DNA of 64,000 nucleotides, taken from Hybos culiciformis (Eukaryota > Arthropoda > Insecta > Diptera > Hybotidae). The stretch's first letter is position 1. Each line of letters begins with the position of its first letter. The notes below the pieces were generated by a model. That model did not search any database. It was not told where the DNA came from and was given only the letters and a program-made list of their open reading frames with translations. Made by a program: the position numbers and the translations under genes. The stretch spans positions 109,180,485 through 109,244,484 of the forward strand of contig OZ023273.1 of NCBI GenBank assembly GCA_964007475.1. The letters run 5' to 3'. Shown here one piece after another: positions 41,287 through 52,604 of this stretch.

Positions 41287-42067
41287 GTAAGTAATATGTA
41301 TAATGTATATATATTTTTATTTATATACTAACGAAAATGAAATTATTACACCAAAAGAAAAAATGAATTAAGTGTAAAAGTGTTAGATAGTTCTTTTCCA
41401 ATTGCGGCTCAATATTATCGCTACATTTCATCGAATGTTTTTATATGAAACTGAAACTGGAAAAACTTGAAAATTTAAACTTCGGAATCGTCACAGCCAA
41501 TTTGTGTTAATATAGAATAGAATTAGATCGGAAAATTTTTTTTCCGTGAAAATAATATAGCCTTTTCGTTTGACACTTTTAAATCATATCCCGTCCTGAT
41601 TCGAAGTGAGAAATCTTTTTTAATATTTTCTTTTTTTTTAACGAAATTAGTTTCTAAAATTGATCAATAAATATTTTGTTCTCAAACTTTTCCATTATAA
41701 ATTTATAAAAAAAAAACATTAAAATTTTCTTTCTTATTTTTTAAAATTCGTATTTTATTCCTTGATTTATTTTATATGTTTTTTTTTTCAACATTAAGAA
41801 TCAAATTTAATACAAAATAAATGGTTACCCCCGCAATTTAATGAAAATTATTGATTTTTTTTTTTTGTCATCTTCAACTTAATATTGTATATAAGAAAGA
41901 AAAAAAAAACGAAATAATTTGTAATAAATAAATTTTCCTTTTTTATTTTTCCTTTTTTTAAAGTGGACTTCAAATTTATTTTTTTCTTCTTTTACGCAAG
42001 TACTTCAAAAAATTTAATTCATCAAATTTTATGTAATAATGTTGTCGTTTCATTTTTTTTTGGAAAA
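41287..42067 (+). other. Start of the 18.8-kb intron (intron spans 41287-60046)
   Basis: The donor GTAAGT at 41287 opens an intron ending with the acceptor TTTTTGCAG at 60046. This first part is A/T-rich with no recognised element. The open frames overlapping 41963-42252 straddle the border of hAT element 3 and are not genes. Confidence 0.85.
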
Positions 42068-42075
42068 CTCATCAC
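42068..42075. repeat. Left 8-bp target-site duplication of hAT element 3
   Basis: CTCATCAC, repeated exactly at 43400-43407. Confidence 0.88.
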
Positions 42076-43399
42076 TAGAGACCGGAATTCCGTGCAATTG
42101 CACCTTTTTTTTGGGCATTTAGAATGGGTTAGAACCATAAGATCTTTTCGAATCTTGTAAAATGAAATTTTTTGAGACCCATTTTGTGTTGCACGAAATT
42201 GCACGTTTTGGGGTACATTGCACGAAACTGCACGTTTTAGATTTTTTGGCAAAACAGTGCACGTTTTAAAGTTTTTGAAAACAATTATTATTAGTTCACT
42301 TTGTTGTTCGGTACAAATTTTGTAATCAATTTTTCAGGCACTTCTAGATGAGATAGAGGCTTGAAAATTGGAGCATAGGTCAGAAATAGATGACAATGCA
42401 ACATAATGTAAAAATTATTGTGGTTCCACGGTTCCATCCATAGTTTCACTGATTCCGAAATCTTGCCACTGTACCGATTTGGCTGAAATTTTGAGGCCCC
42501 GTTGAAGGGGCTACCTTAGAAGCCGGTTTTTGAATTTTCGTATATTCCGATAAAATGTTATAGCGTTGGATCGAAATACCTGGATTAAAGACTGGATATC
42601 GCAGGGCCCCCAGCTGAGGTCCCAGGACTTCGGAGAGGGGGCTAAAAAGCAAATTTAGAAATTTAAGATTTCGTTGCTTTAGCATATGTAACATAGATAT
42701 AAAAATTTTATGTTTTTATTTATGGCTTAATTCGATTCAAATAAGATTAAAAAATAAAAAAAAAATAAATAAATAAAAAAAAAATTTAAAAACAACGTTT
42801 TTATAACGGAATAAAATAACTAAAAAGTAAAAAATATAATCACATAATAATTGACAACCTCATACCGATTTCCCTGAAAATTAATTCTCACGAAAAACGT
42901 GGGGCGCCTAAAATTGAACATTTTTATCAATATCGTTTATCACACGCGCCCCACGTTTTTCGTGAGAATTAATTTTCAGGGAAATCGGTATGAGGTTATC
43001 AATTATTATCTGATTTAATTTTTTACTTTTTAGTTATTTTATTCCGTTATAAAAACGTTGTTTTTAAATTTTTTTTTTTATTTATTTTATTTTCTTTTAT
43101 TGCTATAAAGTGATTTGAACAAAAAAAAATTTTTTTTTGGGAACTTATTTTAAGAACTCTATGTTTCAAGATAAAATTTTACTTTTTATTAGTGATGCAG
43201 CGCCGTATATGATAAAAACAGGACAGCCGCTATACTTTGAAAAAAAAAATCGTTTTATTAAATTGTATTTCCTAAATATTTTTGTTTTCGATTTACCTAC
43301 ACGATTTTAGGTTTTCAAATTTTTATTGCACTTTTTTGCACGTTTTGAGGTTTAAATTGCACGTTTTCAGATTTTGACTGCACGAAATTCCGCTCTCTA
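42076..43399. mobile_element. hAT-type non-autonomous element with internal palindrome (1,324 bp)
   Basis: The left end TAGAGACCGGAATTCCGTGC and the complement of the right end TAGAGAGCGGAATTTCGTGC form imperfect terminal inverted repeats, flanked by a perfect 8-bp duplication (CTCATCAC). GCACGTTTT occurs three times near the left end and twice near the right, all in the same orientation, a likely subterminal binding array. No transposase is readable. The G/C-richer part at 42420-42640 is non-coding, and the minus-strand open frame there shows no homology. The large palindrome at about 42750-43100 is a notable feature of the interior. Confidence 0.87.
42750..43100. repeat. Near-perfect palindrome with arms of about 150 bp
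   Basis: The left arm (about 42750-42907) pairs with the right arm (42946 to about 43100) around a 38-nt spacer. Shared pieces include AACAACGTTTTTATAACGGA, CATACCGATTTCCCTGAAAA and CACGAAAAACGTGGGGCGC on the left with their complements on the right. Only a few differences are visible, mainly near the TATAATCACATAATAATTGA segment. It lies inside hAT element 3 and could be a nested fold-back MITE or part of the element. A transcript would form a very long hairpin. Confidence 0.88.
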
Positions 43400-43407
43400 C
43401 TCATCAC
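43400..43407. repeat. Right 8-bp target-site duplication of hAT element 3
   Basis: CTCATCAC, identical to 42068-42075. Confidence 0.88.
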
Positions 43408-44527
43408 CATCGTAATTGAAAAGAAACGATATTGGCAACATAACAAAAAAAAAAAAATTTAATAAGTATCCAAAATTAGCTCAAGTAGACACATAATTCT
43501 ATAATATTTAAAATTTGATTTAGAAGTGGTTCTTCAATATAGAAAGAAGTAAAAAAAAAAAACTTAGTAACAAGAATTAAATGAAGTAAAAATAATTTAA
43601 ATACACCGTATTTGATTGTCAATAGTATATTTTGAAGTAAATGGTGTACTAGCAAAGTAGGGTATCATTCATGTTATAAAAGCTAAGAACTAAAACAAAA
43701 TTAAATATTAAATTGAAGTGTGCTTACCCAATAAAAATTATTATAAAACATAAATTTATCTGTCTGTGATAAAACATACATTTAATATAACTAATAATGT
43801 AGAAACTTTTAAAAATCTGGTAAGTAAGATCTGTTCAAAAAAATAGTAAAATTGGGAAAAATTGTATCTTAGGAAATTGCGTTTTTTATTCTTGAATTTT
43901 GGAAAGTTCAAAGTTCGGAAATTTAAAATAAAAAAAAAGAGTTTGCTTATTTTAAACAAAATATGTCAATTAGGATTTAATAACTTCCTTTCCTATGACC
44001 ATTTTGTGATTTAACTTTGATATTTTATATAAAAAATTTGTATAGCCTTGCAGAAACGAGGATAACTTCTGCAATAAATTGAAATAATTTATAAAAGACT
44101 TAATCCGTTTATTTAAGTTCATTGGGGCAAAATAAACATAGTTCTTTATGGATGAAAGAATTAAAAATGTGTAGACTCTGAAAATTGGTGTCAATTCTAC
44201 AGAAAAAAATATTTACTATTGTATTTTTGGCATAAATTTAATGGCTTTTATTTTTGCAAAAAAGTTATTTTATTTAAACGCCAAATTTATCCTATTGTAG
44301 TAGTGGAAACGCATGTTATAAATCCTAGGATAATAATCGGATAAAAGTTTGATTGATTTTAGTTTCCATTATTAATGACAATGACAGAGTTTTGATTTTA
44401 ATTCTCAAAAAAATATCATCGGAGTAAATGTTCCCTTTTTCCAGCGACTAACTATTATTTTATTTTTGAATAATTACTCATCGCCAATCATATTACTAGC
44501 ACACTATTTGCCCTTATTTTTAATATT
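43408..44527. other. Intronic A/T-rich DNA
   Basis: No element or gene was recognised between hAT element 3 and the Jockey insertion. The open frames on the minus strand at 43756-44194 are Phe/Asn/Lys-rich and have no recognisable motifs. Confidence 0.6.
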
Positions 44528-44542
44528 TAATCAAAAACAGCA
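44528..44542 (+). repeat. Left target-site duplication of the Jockey copy
   Basis: TAATCAAAAACAGCA, repeated exactly at 45694-45708. The first three bases could instead belong to the element tail on the right side, so the duplication is 12-15 bp. Confidence 0.88.
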
Positions 44543-44544
44543 AC

Positions 44545-45423
44545 AACGGTCTTATCCACAAAATGAAAATTTTAAACTTTCCAGTTTTCCTTATTAAAAT
44601 TATTCAAAACTGGCTTATAGATCGCTTATTTACAGTAAAAATAAAAATGGCTGCATCAACTCCAAGAAATATTCCCGCCGGACTTCCTCAAGGGAGTACA
44701 ATTAGTCCCATTTTGTACAATGTTTACACTAGCGATATTCCTAAGCCCAATGATGTTGAACTAGGACTGTACGCCGATGACACGGCAATTTATTGCTCTA
44801 ATTCTTGTCCACTTGTAATTACACAAACACTTGAAAGCGCCTTTCAATCTATTGATGAGCATTTTTACAAGTGGAAAATTAAGATTAATCCTACGAAAAC
44901 GCAATCGATTTTCTTTACTAGAAAAAGAGCAGTAGGTAATTTACCTCATAGACCATTAAGGTTAAATAGTGAGGACATAGAATGGAACCAACACATAAAG
45001 TACTTAGGAATTACTCTAGACCAAAAACTCAAATTTAAAACACACATTGACCTAGTAATAAAAAAAGTTGATTCTATAGTAAAATTACTATACCCGTTAC
45101 TAAATAGAAAATCGAAATTATCACTTGGAAACAAAAATATGCTCTATAAATCTATAATTTCAAGTATTATGCTTTATGGCTGCTCAGTCTGGGGTGACTG
45201 CGCAAAAACTCACATAAAGAAATTGCAAATTAAACAAAATAAAATATTGAAAATGATCCATGATCTGCCATGGTACTTCAGAACCCATGACCTTCACAAT
45301 CTGGCTGGAATCCCATATATCGAGGACAAAATTACTAAAATAAAAAATGTTTTTGAGTTAAAATGTTCTTCGAACCGCAATTCATTGATAAGAAACATAG
45401 TAAATCAATCCGAATATGAATGA
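44545..45423 (+). CDS. Reverse transcriptase (ORF2) C-terminal part, Jockey clade, 5'-truncated
   Basis: The frame is open from the truncation point; the residues NNGLIHKM before and at the first ATG (44563) already fit the family, so that ATG is not a true start. Counting from that Met, PAGLPQGSTISPILYNVY holds the PQGS motif at 42-45, GLYADDTAIY carries the catalytic YADD at 70-73, and KYLGITLDQKL at 146-156 is the thumb-side motif. SIMLYGCSVWG and a basic C-terminal segment follow, then TGA at 45421-45423. The endonuclease and the N-terminal fingers, including the first catalytic Asp, are missing, so the product cannot be a complete enzyme. Family members copy element RNA into DNA at a nicked target. 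Jockey is assigned from the C-terminal pattern; a close relative such as Juan is possible. Confidence 0.88.
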   Translation, partial: NGLIHKMKILNFPVFLIKIIQNWLIDRLFTVKIKMAASTPRNIPAGLPQGSTISPILYNVYTSDIPKPNDVELGLYADDTAIYCSNSCPLVITQTLESAFQSIDEHFYKWKIKINPTKTQSIFFTRKRAVGNLPHRPLRLNSEDIEWNQHIKYLGITLDQKLKFKTHIDLVIKKVDSIVKLLYPLLNRKSKLSLGNKNMLYKSIISSIMLYGCSVWGDCAKTHIKKLQIKQNKILKMIHDLPWYFRTHDLHNLAGIPYIEDKITKIKNVFELKCSSNRNSLIRNIVNQSEYE

Positions 45424-45474
45424 GAATTTTTAAACATTCTAGTACTTACTTAAGTTCTAATTTTAGTTTTAGGG

Positions 45475-45504
<30 letters not shown>
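45475..45504 (+). repeat. Internal poly(A) run, 30 bases
   Basis: An uninterrupted A30, 51 bases after the ORF2 stop, resembling an element tail but lying 189 bases before the insertion border. Confidence 0.93.
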
Positions 45505-45507
<3 letters not shown>

Positions 45508-45693
45508 AAGAAAAGGTTTTATTTGAAATTTCCTTAAACAATAAATAATCATAAAGTACAATGATGTTTTCCATAGGGTAATTATGTTTAATCATTAGCT
45601 GTGTAGGATTAATTAACTCCTGAACTCTTAGATAATAATAATTTGTAATAACATAAGAATAAATAATTATAAATAAATAAATAAATAAATAAA

Positions 45694-45708
45694 TAATCAA
45701 AAACAGCA
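45694..45708 (+). repeat. Right target-site duplication of the Jockey copy
   Basis: TAATCAAAAACAGCA, identical to 44528-44542, directly after the (AAAT)n tail. Confidence 0.88.
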
Positions 45709-48700
45709 GATACTAAATTAATTTCAATATTCACAGTGGAAATAATTTCATTTTAAATAGTCGCTGTTAACTTATAATTATGTATAGCATTTTTTCTTTG
45801 TTTCATTTAGATTTCACTTTATATACATTAACATAGCTAAAGAGTTATAACGTTCGCAATTATTTTGCATCGCTTTTTCATAAAAAGGGATAACAAAAAT
45901 GCTTGCAGATAAGAATCGGAATGTAATTTTATATCTTTCCAAAAAAAGCTAAAAAAAAAAAAAATTAAAACAGAATAAATTCCTAGTATAAAATAAATGT
46001 ATTTTCTTTTAGAATATCTATCGCCTTGGAAAATAATATTGTTTTTACATTGTTTTTTTATTTTTAACTTTTTTTTTTTTATTCAGTACATATCTGCTTT
46101 GTAATTTGTACTTTGATCCCCAAGGATAACTTTACGTATATACTTATATATATATATATACATTTTTTTTTTAATGTTTCGTGAAAATTTTACAATATAA
46201 GAAAAATTAGAAACAAAATACATACATACACATTCAATTCAACCGTCATGAATTTTCATTGAATCGAAAGAGTTTTAAGTTTTCAAAAAATGATAAAAAT
46301 TTTACTCTCTTTGTCCTTTTTCTCACCTCATAGGTTTCATTCAGAGCAAAAGAAAAAAACATAGAAAAATTAAAAAAAATTTTCCTCAAAATTTGTTTCA
46401 AAGTAATTTTTTTTACTTTTTTTTTCTTTGCCTTTTATGTGAATGTCATAAAAATTAACATGATGACTTAGAAATTACATCATGTCGTTTTATCCTTTAT
46501 TTTTTCATTTTTTTTCATCGTTGTCTGGACTTTATAAACCCATCATAGATATATATAAAAAAAAGAAAATAATAATAACGATTCAAAACAAATATATATA
46601 TATAACAAAAACAAGAAGCAAAAAGTGATTACATACAAAAAAATAAAAATAAAATATAGAAAGAGCTATTAACAGCTATAAAAAAATAGTTTAGAAAAGA
46701 TAAAAGTTCCCCAAAGGTTTTGAAACGTTAAAAGTAATTTTAATATATTTATCTAGATTTAGATTTTTTCTATAATAATAAAAATAAAATAAAAAAAATT
46801 GCAAAAAATAAAACAACAAACTTCACAAAACTTTTATATTTCTATAATATTGGGAATTGGGTGTTTCCAGCAGTGTGATGCTCTTATGCATATAATGTCA
46901 CATGAATGTAGGCACAAGTGTTCCACATTCAATCCTTAATATTATTTTAATTTTTTTTTTTGCTGAAAAATATTATTTTGTATATGGAATTATTGATAAA
47001 AAAAACGATTAGAAAAAAATCAAATTGAAATGCAGTTGAATTGCGACAGTCAAAATTAGTTGTGATAAAAAAGCCCAAGCTATAAAAAAAAGTTTTGTGA
47101 TATTAGTCTAGATTTTTTTAAATTGTTTATACTATATTTTCAATTAATGTAATCATAAGCAATTTTTCGAATTGATTGGATGGAATTATACCAAAATACA
47201 ACTCTGTCTGGGTTCTTTTTTTTAAATAAACAAATATCTGAAATTGGTTTAATTTAAAACAAAAATAAAATAAATATATTTATATATTAAATAAAATAAG
47301 AAACTTTTGATTATTTTGTATTTTTTTTTTTTTTTAAATATTGAATAAATTCGATAAATTCTTAGAAATAGATTTATCACGATTCACGACGCACTATGAA
47401 AATAAAATTTGTTACTTTTTTTTAACTTCTCGCAGTATTACTCATAAAATTTGAAATAACCAAAATTTCATCGCTGTTGGCGATGGACTGAATATTTGTA
47501 AAAAATTATATAAATTTTCCGACATAATAGAAATTTGCCTCAACTGACAGATAATCAAGGAGGAAAATACCGTAGCATATGTTACACATATACTTAATAT
47601 ATTTTATTTTCGTAATAATTTATATAAAGTTTTTATTTTTAAAGTTTTATTTTTTTTATTTAAAAAGACTTTTATTTAAAAAGTTTTATTTTTTTATTTA
47701 AAAGGATCTCCTCAATGAAAATTTTATATACTTTTGATTTTTCAAGATGAAAATAAAATTCATTTTTACCAATAAATTTTAAGTCGAAAAGCTTAAAATT
47801 CCATCGTGGAAATATTCAAAACAATTTTTAATTACATTTAATTACAGGAATTTTTTTTTAACTAAAATATATCCATCAAAAATTAAAAACCGAATATATG
47901 TCCGTCCGTCCGTCCTCCACTGAAATAATTCTGAGAAATAAACAGCCAAATATAAACGAAATCTCATCACGACTTTCAACCAGGCAAGGATTTGTATAAT
48001 TTTTAATTCAATTTAAATAATCTTAAATTTTTTTTAAAAGTTTTGATAGATTTTGATGAAAACTAGTGTGTTGTGTAGATAGAACTTACCAAAAATGGGT
48101 GGCCCCCATTGTTTCTTAGAACTTGGACTTGGAGACGCGATTACTATTAAAATTGGTATATTTGTTTGTGATATGGATAAATAATGGTATTTTTTAAATA
48201 ATTTATACTGCTGTGGAATATTATGTTAAATCAATTTATATGTAATGAAAATGAAATTTCTGGTTCATACAAAATGTAGACTTTGCATATTTAGTTTTTC
48301 AATACAACTTAAAAATTTATATTTCATTGAAAAATCTCAGTTTCACAAAAACTGATTTATTTATACTATGCTTTTTTTGTGCTCAGAAAAATTAAATTTT
48401 ATCAAAAATTGCCAAAATTATTCATGTATAAAAATAAATAACACCAGGAATGATTAAACTTATATAGTCCTAAAATTATTCGCCTGTAAAAATTTTTTTT
48501 TTAGAACTTAAATTAAAAGAATAACGAAAAAGAAGAACAATTTTTTTAAGTATAAATAATTTTGAGTTATTTACAAAATATAGCTTTATATAGCTTCAAG
48601 TCAAAATCTATAAAGCGAAATAGATAAAAACAAAAATAAAAGTGTTGGTATTTTTTTTTGTTGTTTTTAATTAGTCCTTATTTTAGAGGGGTAATTGATT

Positions 48701-51700
48701 CTTTATGAAATCCTTGAATTTGAAATAGATTTAATTGTCTGGCCTTATCAATTTAATTTAAGGCCATCATTGTCAATAATCTTTTATGTTATAATAAAAA
48801 AAGGTATTAATTTCTTTTCTATTTTATAGCCTATAGATATTTTCCAATTATGAGAGTAAAATATAAAGTAGATATTTGGTTTATATTTCTGAAAATGAAA
48901 ATGAAAATGATTATAACGATTTTGATAATAAACTATACATTCATTGATGGAATACAATTTTATTTCCCTTAAATTAATTTTTTTATGTAATTTTAATCTC
49001 ACAACGATTCATTTGATTCGATGATTTATTTTAAAAGTTTTGATTAATGATTTTAAAGGACATATTTTCTCGGTCCAGAATACGAAAGAGCAATTGGCTA
49101 AAATTGACCTAATTTAAAGGAAATATAACAAGAAAAAAGGTAATTTCTTACTTTGTCTCACATTTTAACTATAAAAGGAAATATACTAATTTTAACCGAT
49201 TCAAAAATTCATTAGAAAATATTAGTCTAAATTGAAGTTTATTTGTTATTTGATTAGTTGTGAAATTAAGCATAATAACATAATAATTCATGCATACATA
49301 GTAAAAGGTAAAATAATAAAAAAATTCTGAAGTGTTTCAATATTTATTCTATAAATTCTATTTTATTCTATATAACATGTATATATTTTCTATTTTATTT
49401 TTATACAGAATATTTATTTTATAAATATTGCGATTCATTGATCAAAGTCAAATTAATTTTCTTAAATAATAAAATAGCACAGAACTATAATATTTAACTT
49501 TTGAATTCATATGATATATAATCTTTTAAATATTTTCACATAATTTCATCCTTCACTATCAGTTGAGTGTTATTTCCGTTGAATAAGCATAATTAACATT
49601 AACATTTTTAGATATATGTATATCACACATAAATATTTATTAATTTATAAAAAATATTATGTATTTTTAAATAGGTCTGCGTGTGATATATTATTTATGT
49701 TATTATAATCCACGGGAAATATTTTTAAAACCTTTTTGATTAATTAAGAATAAATAAATATTGAATATTCTTTTTTTATTGCTTCATATCTTTAAAAAAA
49801 AATGTAATTTATGGTCATAAGTAACATGCAAAGAATTTAGTACATTAATGTAAAACTTAACAATTGTAATAAATGTTGTAATTAAAATAAGTTATTTTAC
49901 ATATATAAATCTTAACAGTGAAATAAAATTGATTTATTAAGTTTATTCAATAAGTTATATCATTTGATTCGTTCAAAATTTAATACAGACGTTATCCCAT
50001 CATCGTCTGACCATAAATCATAATACTGTATTGAAAGAATATTTTATTCTTTTTTATAATAATAGCATCTACAGTATATATTGCTTATTAATTGACAAAA
50101 AGCGTTAACGAAATATTTTTTTTTTCAAATTTTATTATTTAACTTTATATTTGAATATTTTAACTTCGTTAGATATATCCAAAACTTGACAATTATTTCG
50201 AAAGGTTTTCTCAATGATTTTCTAATATGTAAAGGTAGTATGTAGAAGGCCTAACGTCTTACATCAATTTCTTTAAATCAATAATTGACCAAAATTTACC
50301 ATAATATAAAAGTAATAAAATAATATATAGTTATTAATGTTTTTTTTTTTGCATTAGTTAAAATCATTGTGTTTATTTAATATGACATAAAACTGTTATT
50401 ATATGTCAAACATTAAGAATAGTAATTAAGGGCTACATTAATTTTCCTTTTAAAACTGTACTATATAATTTGCAATAAATTTAGGAAAAAAAAAGTTGTG
50501 CTTTTATTTCTAAAATGCAAATATTTTCTAATTATAATAACAGATTTTTTTTTTTTTTTGTTTTTCTTAGGCAAGACAAAAAAACACAAAATACAAGAAA
50601 TTTAATTACAAACTAGGCCTAAGTTAACAAAACTTTTTGTTTTATTTTCATTTTTATCACGCGAACCTTTTTTTCGCGTTTATTTTATTTTATTATTTTC
50701 TTCTTTTTTTTGTGTTGTTGTCCTTTTGTAGAGATTATTCCTTTATTTTTTTTATGTGTAAGTATATTACTCTGGCTAGAAAAAAAAACATATTGGCTGT
50801 AAAGTTGCCAAATTAATTTAAAAACCCCTTGGGTATTATTTTTTTTAATAATAATGTTGAATATATATTTTTTGTTGAATAATTTAACAATTAATTCTTA
50901 TTTACGATCTATTTAGAGTCTCCATAATATAATGTGTGAAATAATAATATGAAAATTAAAGTTAAGGAGAAAAAAAAACTAAAAAGTGAGCTATTATATA
51001 CGTATACAGGCCTTAAATAAAAATTTATGAATATTTTATTGATTACACGTAGGTATTACAAAATAATGACCCTAATTACATGTAATATTTGTAATGTGTT
51101 TTATTTTCAGGTTTTCCAATTAATTTAAAAATAATAATAAGATTATATGATTAAGGTTTAAGACAACTTTTTTTTTATGTTTATGAAAATTACACAAAAA
51201 TTTGTTAAATTTTAATTTTTTTTTATTAAAGTGAATGAAATTCAGGAAATATATGCTTAAATTAGCGACATAATTAAGGATTCAACAGTTTAATTTATAT
51301 CCTCAATATGGGATGATCTTTATGGATGTTACAATACCTCTTCTTTAAATTTGTTGTTTAGATTAAAATTAAAATTTTTTTTTGTTCGGGATTGCAACAT
51401 AGAAAAATATTCATATTGTCATAGATTCTTCTCAATATTATTTAAATACTTAAGTTCATATAAATGACTAAATTGAATTTAGATATTTATAGATATTTAC
51501 TATTTTTTGATAAAAAAAGATAGGATTTTGTAATTCAGCGTATGAATTTTTTTTCCTCAAAATTAAAATCATAAAATTTATTTGCTTTAAATTTTTGACA
51601 TAAACCATAATCATAAGCAGCAAAGTGGAAAACTTTCATCTAAGTATTTTACTATAATAATTCAATAAAGAAAATGCTGTTTTATAAATAATGTAAAATA

Positions 51701-52247
51701 CAAATATGTATTTACATAATATTTTGTATATATATAAATTTTTTTTTTTTCGATTTCTTTTATTATGTTTTTAATATATAGAAACCACAAAAATCATAGA
51801 TTCTAAATGTAGAAAAACCGCACACATATAGATACATTTTTTATTGACGTATATAAGTTATTTTTTTTTTTTACTTTTTCCAAGCTTTTGAAAAGAAGAA
51901 TGTTGTATGAAATTATGACAACCTTAAAAAAGCGTTATAGGGATTTTTAGAATTATTATTAGAATTATGAGTGTTTTGCCGAAATTTAGGCTCTATCTTA
52001 TTTGAACCTTAATTCTAAATGTCAAGTATAAAGAAAATAATTTTTTTTTCTTTTCAATAAACAAAACTTTTTTCTTTTAGATTCGAAAAAAGAAAATATA
52101 TTGGGCAGTAAAAATTTATTTTATTTACTTCCGTACATAAGAATTTTTTTTTTTGTATGTAAAAAGAAAAATATATTAAAAAATGTGAAATTTTTTTTTA
52201 ACATAAATATAATAATATGAAAACATTAAATATCTATGTAGTTAATA
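45709..52247. other. Intronic A/T-rich DNA, 6.5 kb
   Basis: No gene was recognised. Named contents are a (GTCC)4 run at 47900-47915 followed by a more complex, G/C-richer patch to about 48170 that may be an old dispersed repeat, a duplicated TTTTATTTAAAAAG-type block at 47640-47705, and a short (GAAAAT)n run near 48893. All open frames are short and A/T-biased. Confidence 0.6.
47900..47915. repeat. (GTCC)4 microsatellite
   Basis: Four tandem GTCC units. The surrounding sequence to about 48170 is less A/T-rich than the intron average and may be a degraded dispersed repeat. Confidence 0.85.
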
Positions 52248-52602
52248 CTGCTGTGCAAATTAATATCAACGCTCAATTTTTTGTTCAACATTGCTACTAG
52301 ATATGTCGGTGGTATCATGACGATCTGCATACAGGTTTAATATGATTTTAACAAATTTTTTACTGCAATTTTAAAGGATAATATTTTTTTTTTTTTAATT
52401 ATTTTCTTATGCAAATTTGTACGATGTGTAGGTTATTAACAAGTTAAAATTATAAAATTTTCATGAAAATAATTGTTATAATAAAAAAAAAGTTGAACCA
52501 ACTGTTCCTTAAAATGGAAAAATATAAACCTTAAGAAAACTTTAAGAAAAATTTTAAACAAAAAAATTTCAAATTGAGTGGTGCCATTAATTTGCACAGA
52601 AC
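52248..52602. mobile_element. Tc1/mariner-like short element with TA flanks (355 bp)
   Basis: The left end CTGCTGTGCAAATTAATATC and the complement of the right end GTTCTGTGCAAATTAATGGC share CTGTGCAAATTAAT and then, after a few differing bases, CTCAATTT. TA dinucleotides flank both ends (52246-52247 and 52603-52604), the target duplication expected for Tc1/mariner elements. The interior is A/T-rich with no transposase motif, so this is a MITE-like or internally deleted copy. TA flanks are weak evidence in such A/T-rich DNA; the call rests mainly on the inverted repeats. Confidence 0.65.
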
Positions 52603-52604
52603 TA

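Larger units (their letters stand above)
44543..45693 (+). mobile_element. 5'-truncated Jockey-clade non-LTR retrotransposon (1.15 kb)
   Basis: This insertion is bounded by a 15-bp direct repeat and carries the C-terminal half of a reverse transcriptase, a 3' untranslated region, an internal A30 run (45475-45504), 189 further bases and an (AAAT)n tail running into the right duplication. Truncation at the 5' end and a variable-length target duplication are the normal outcome of target-primed reverse transcription. The reading frame is open and the duplication perfect, so the insertion is probably fairly recent. It sits in sense orientation within the receptor intron. The presence of sequence between A30 and the tail is unusual and is treated under findings. 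Confidence 0.88.

Noticed and set aside
42446..42694. 82-codon minus-strand open frame inside hAT element 3
   Set aside because: No transposase or other family pattern; the local rise in G/C makes open frames longer by chance.
44946..45134. Minus-strand open frame opposite the reverse transcriptase
   Set aside because: Antisense shadow of the Jockey-clade coding sequence.
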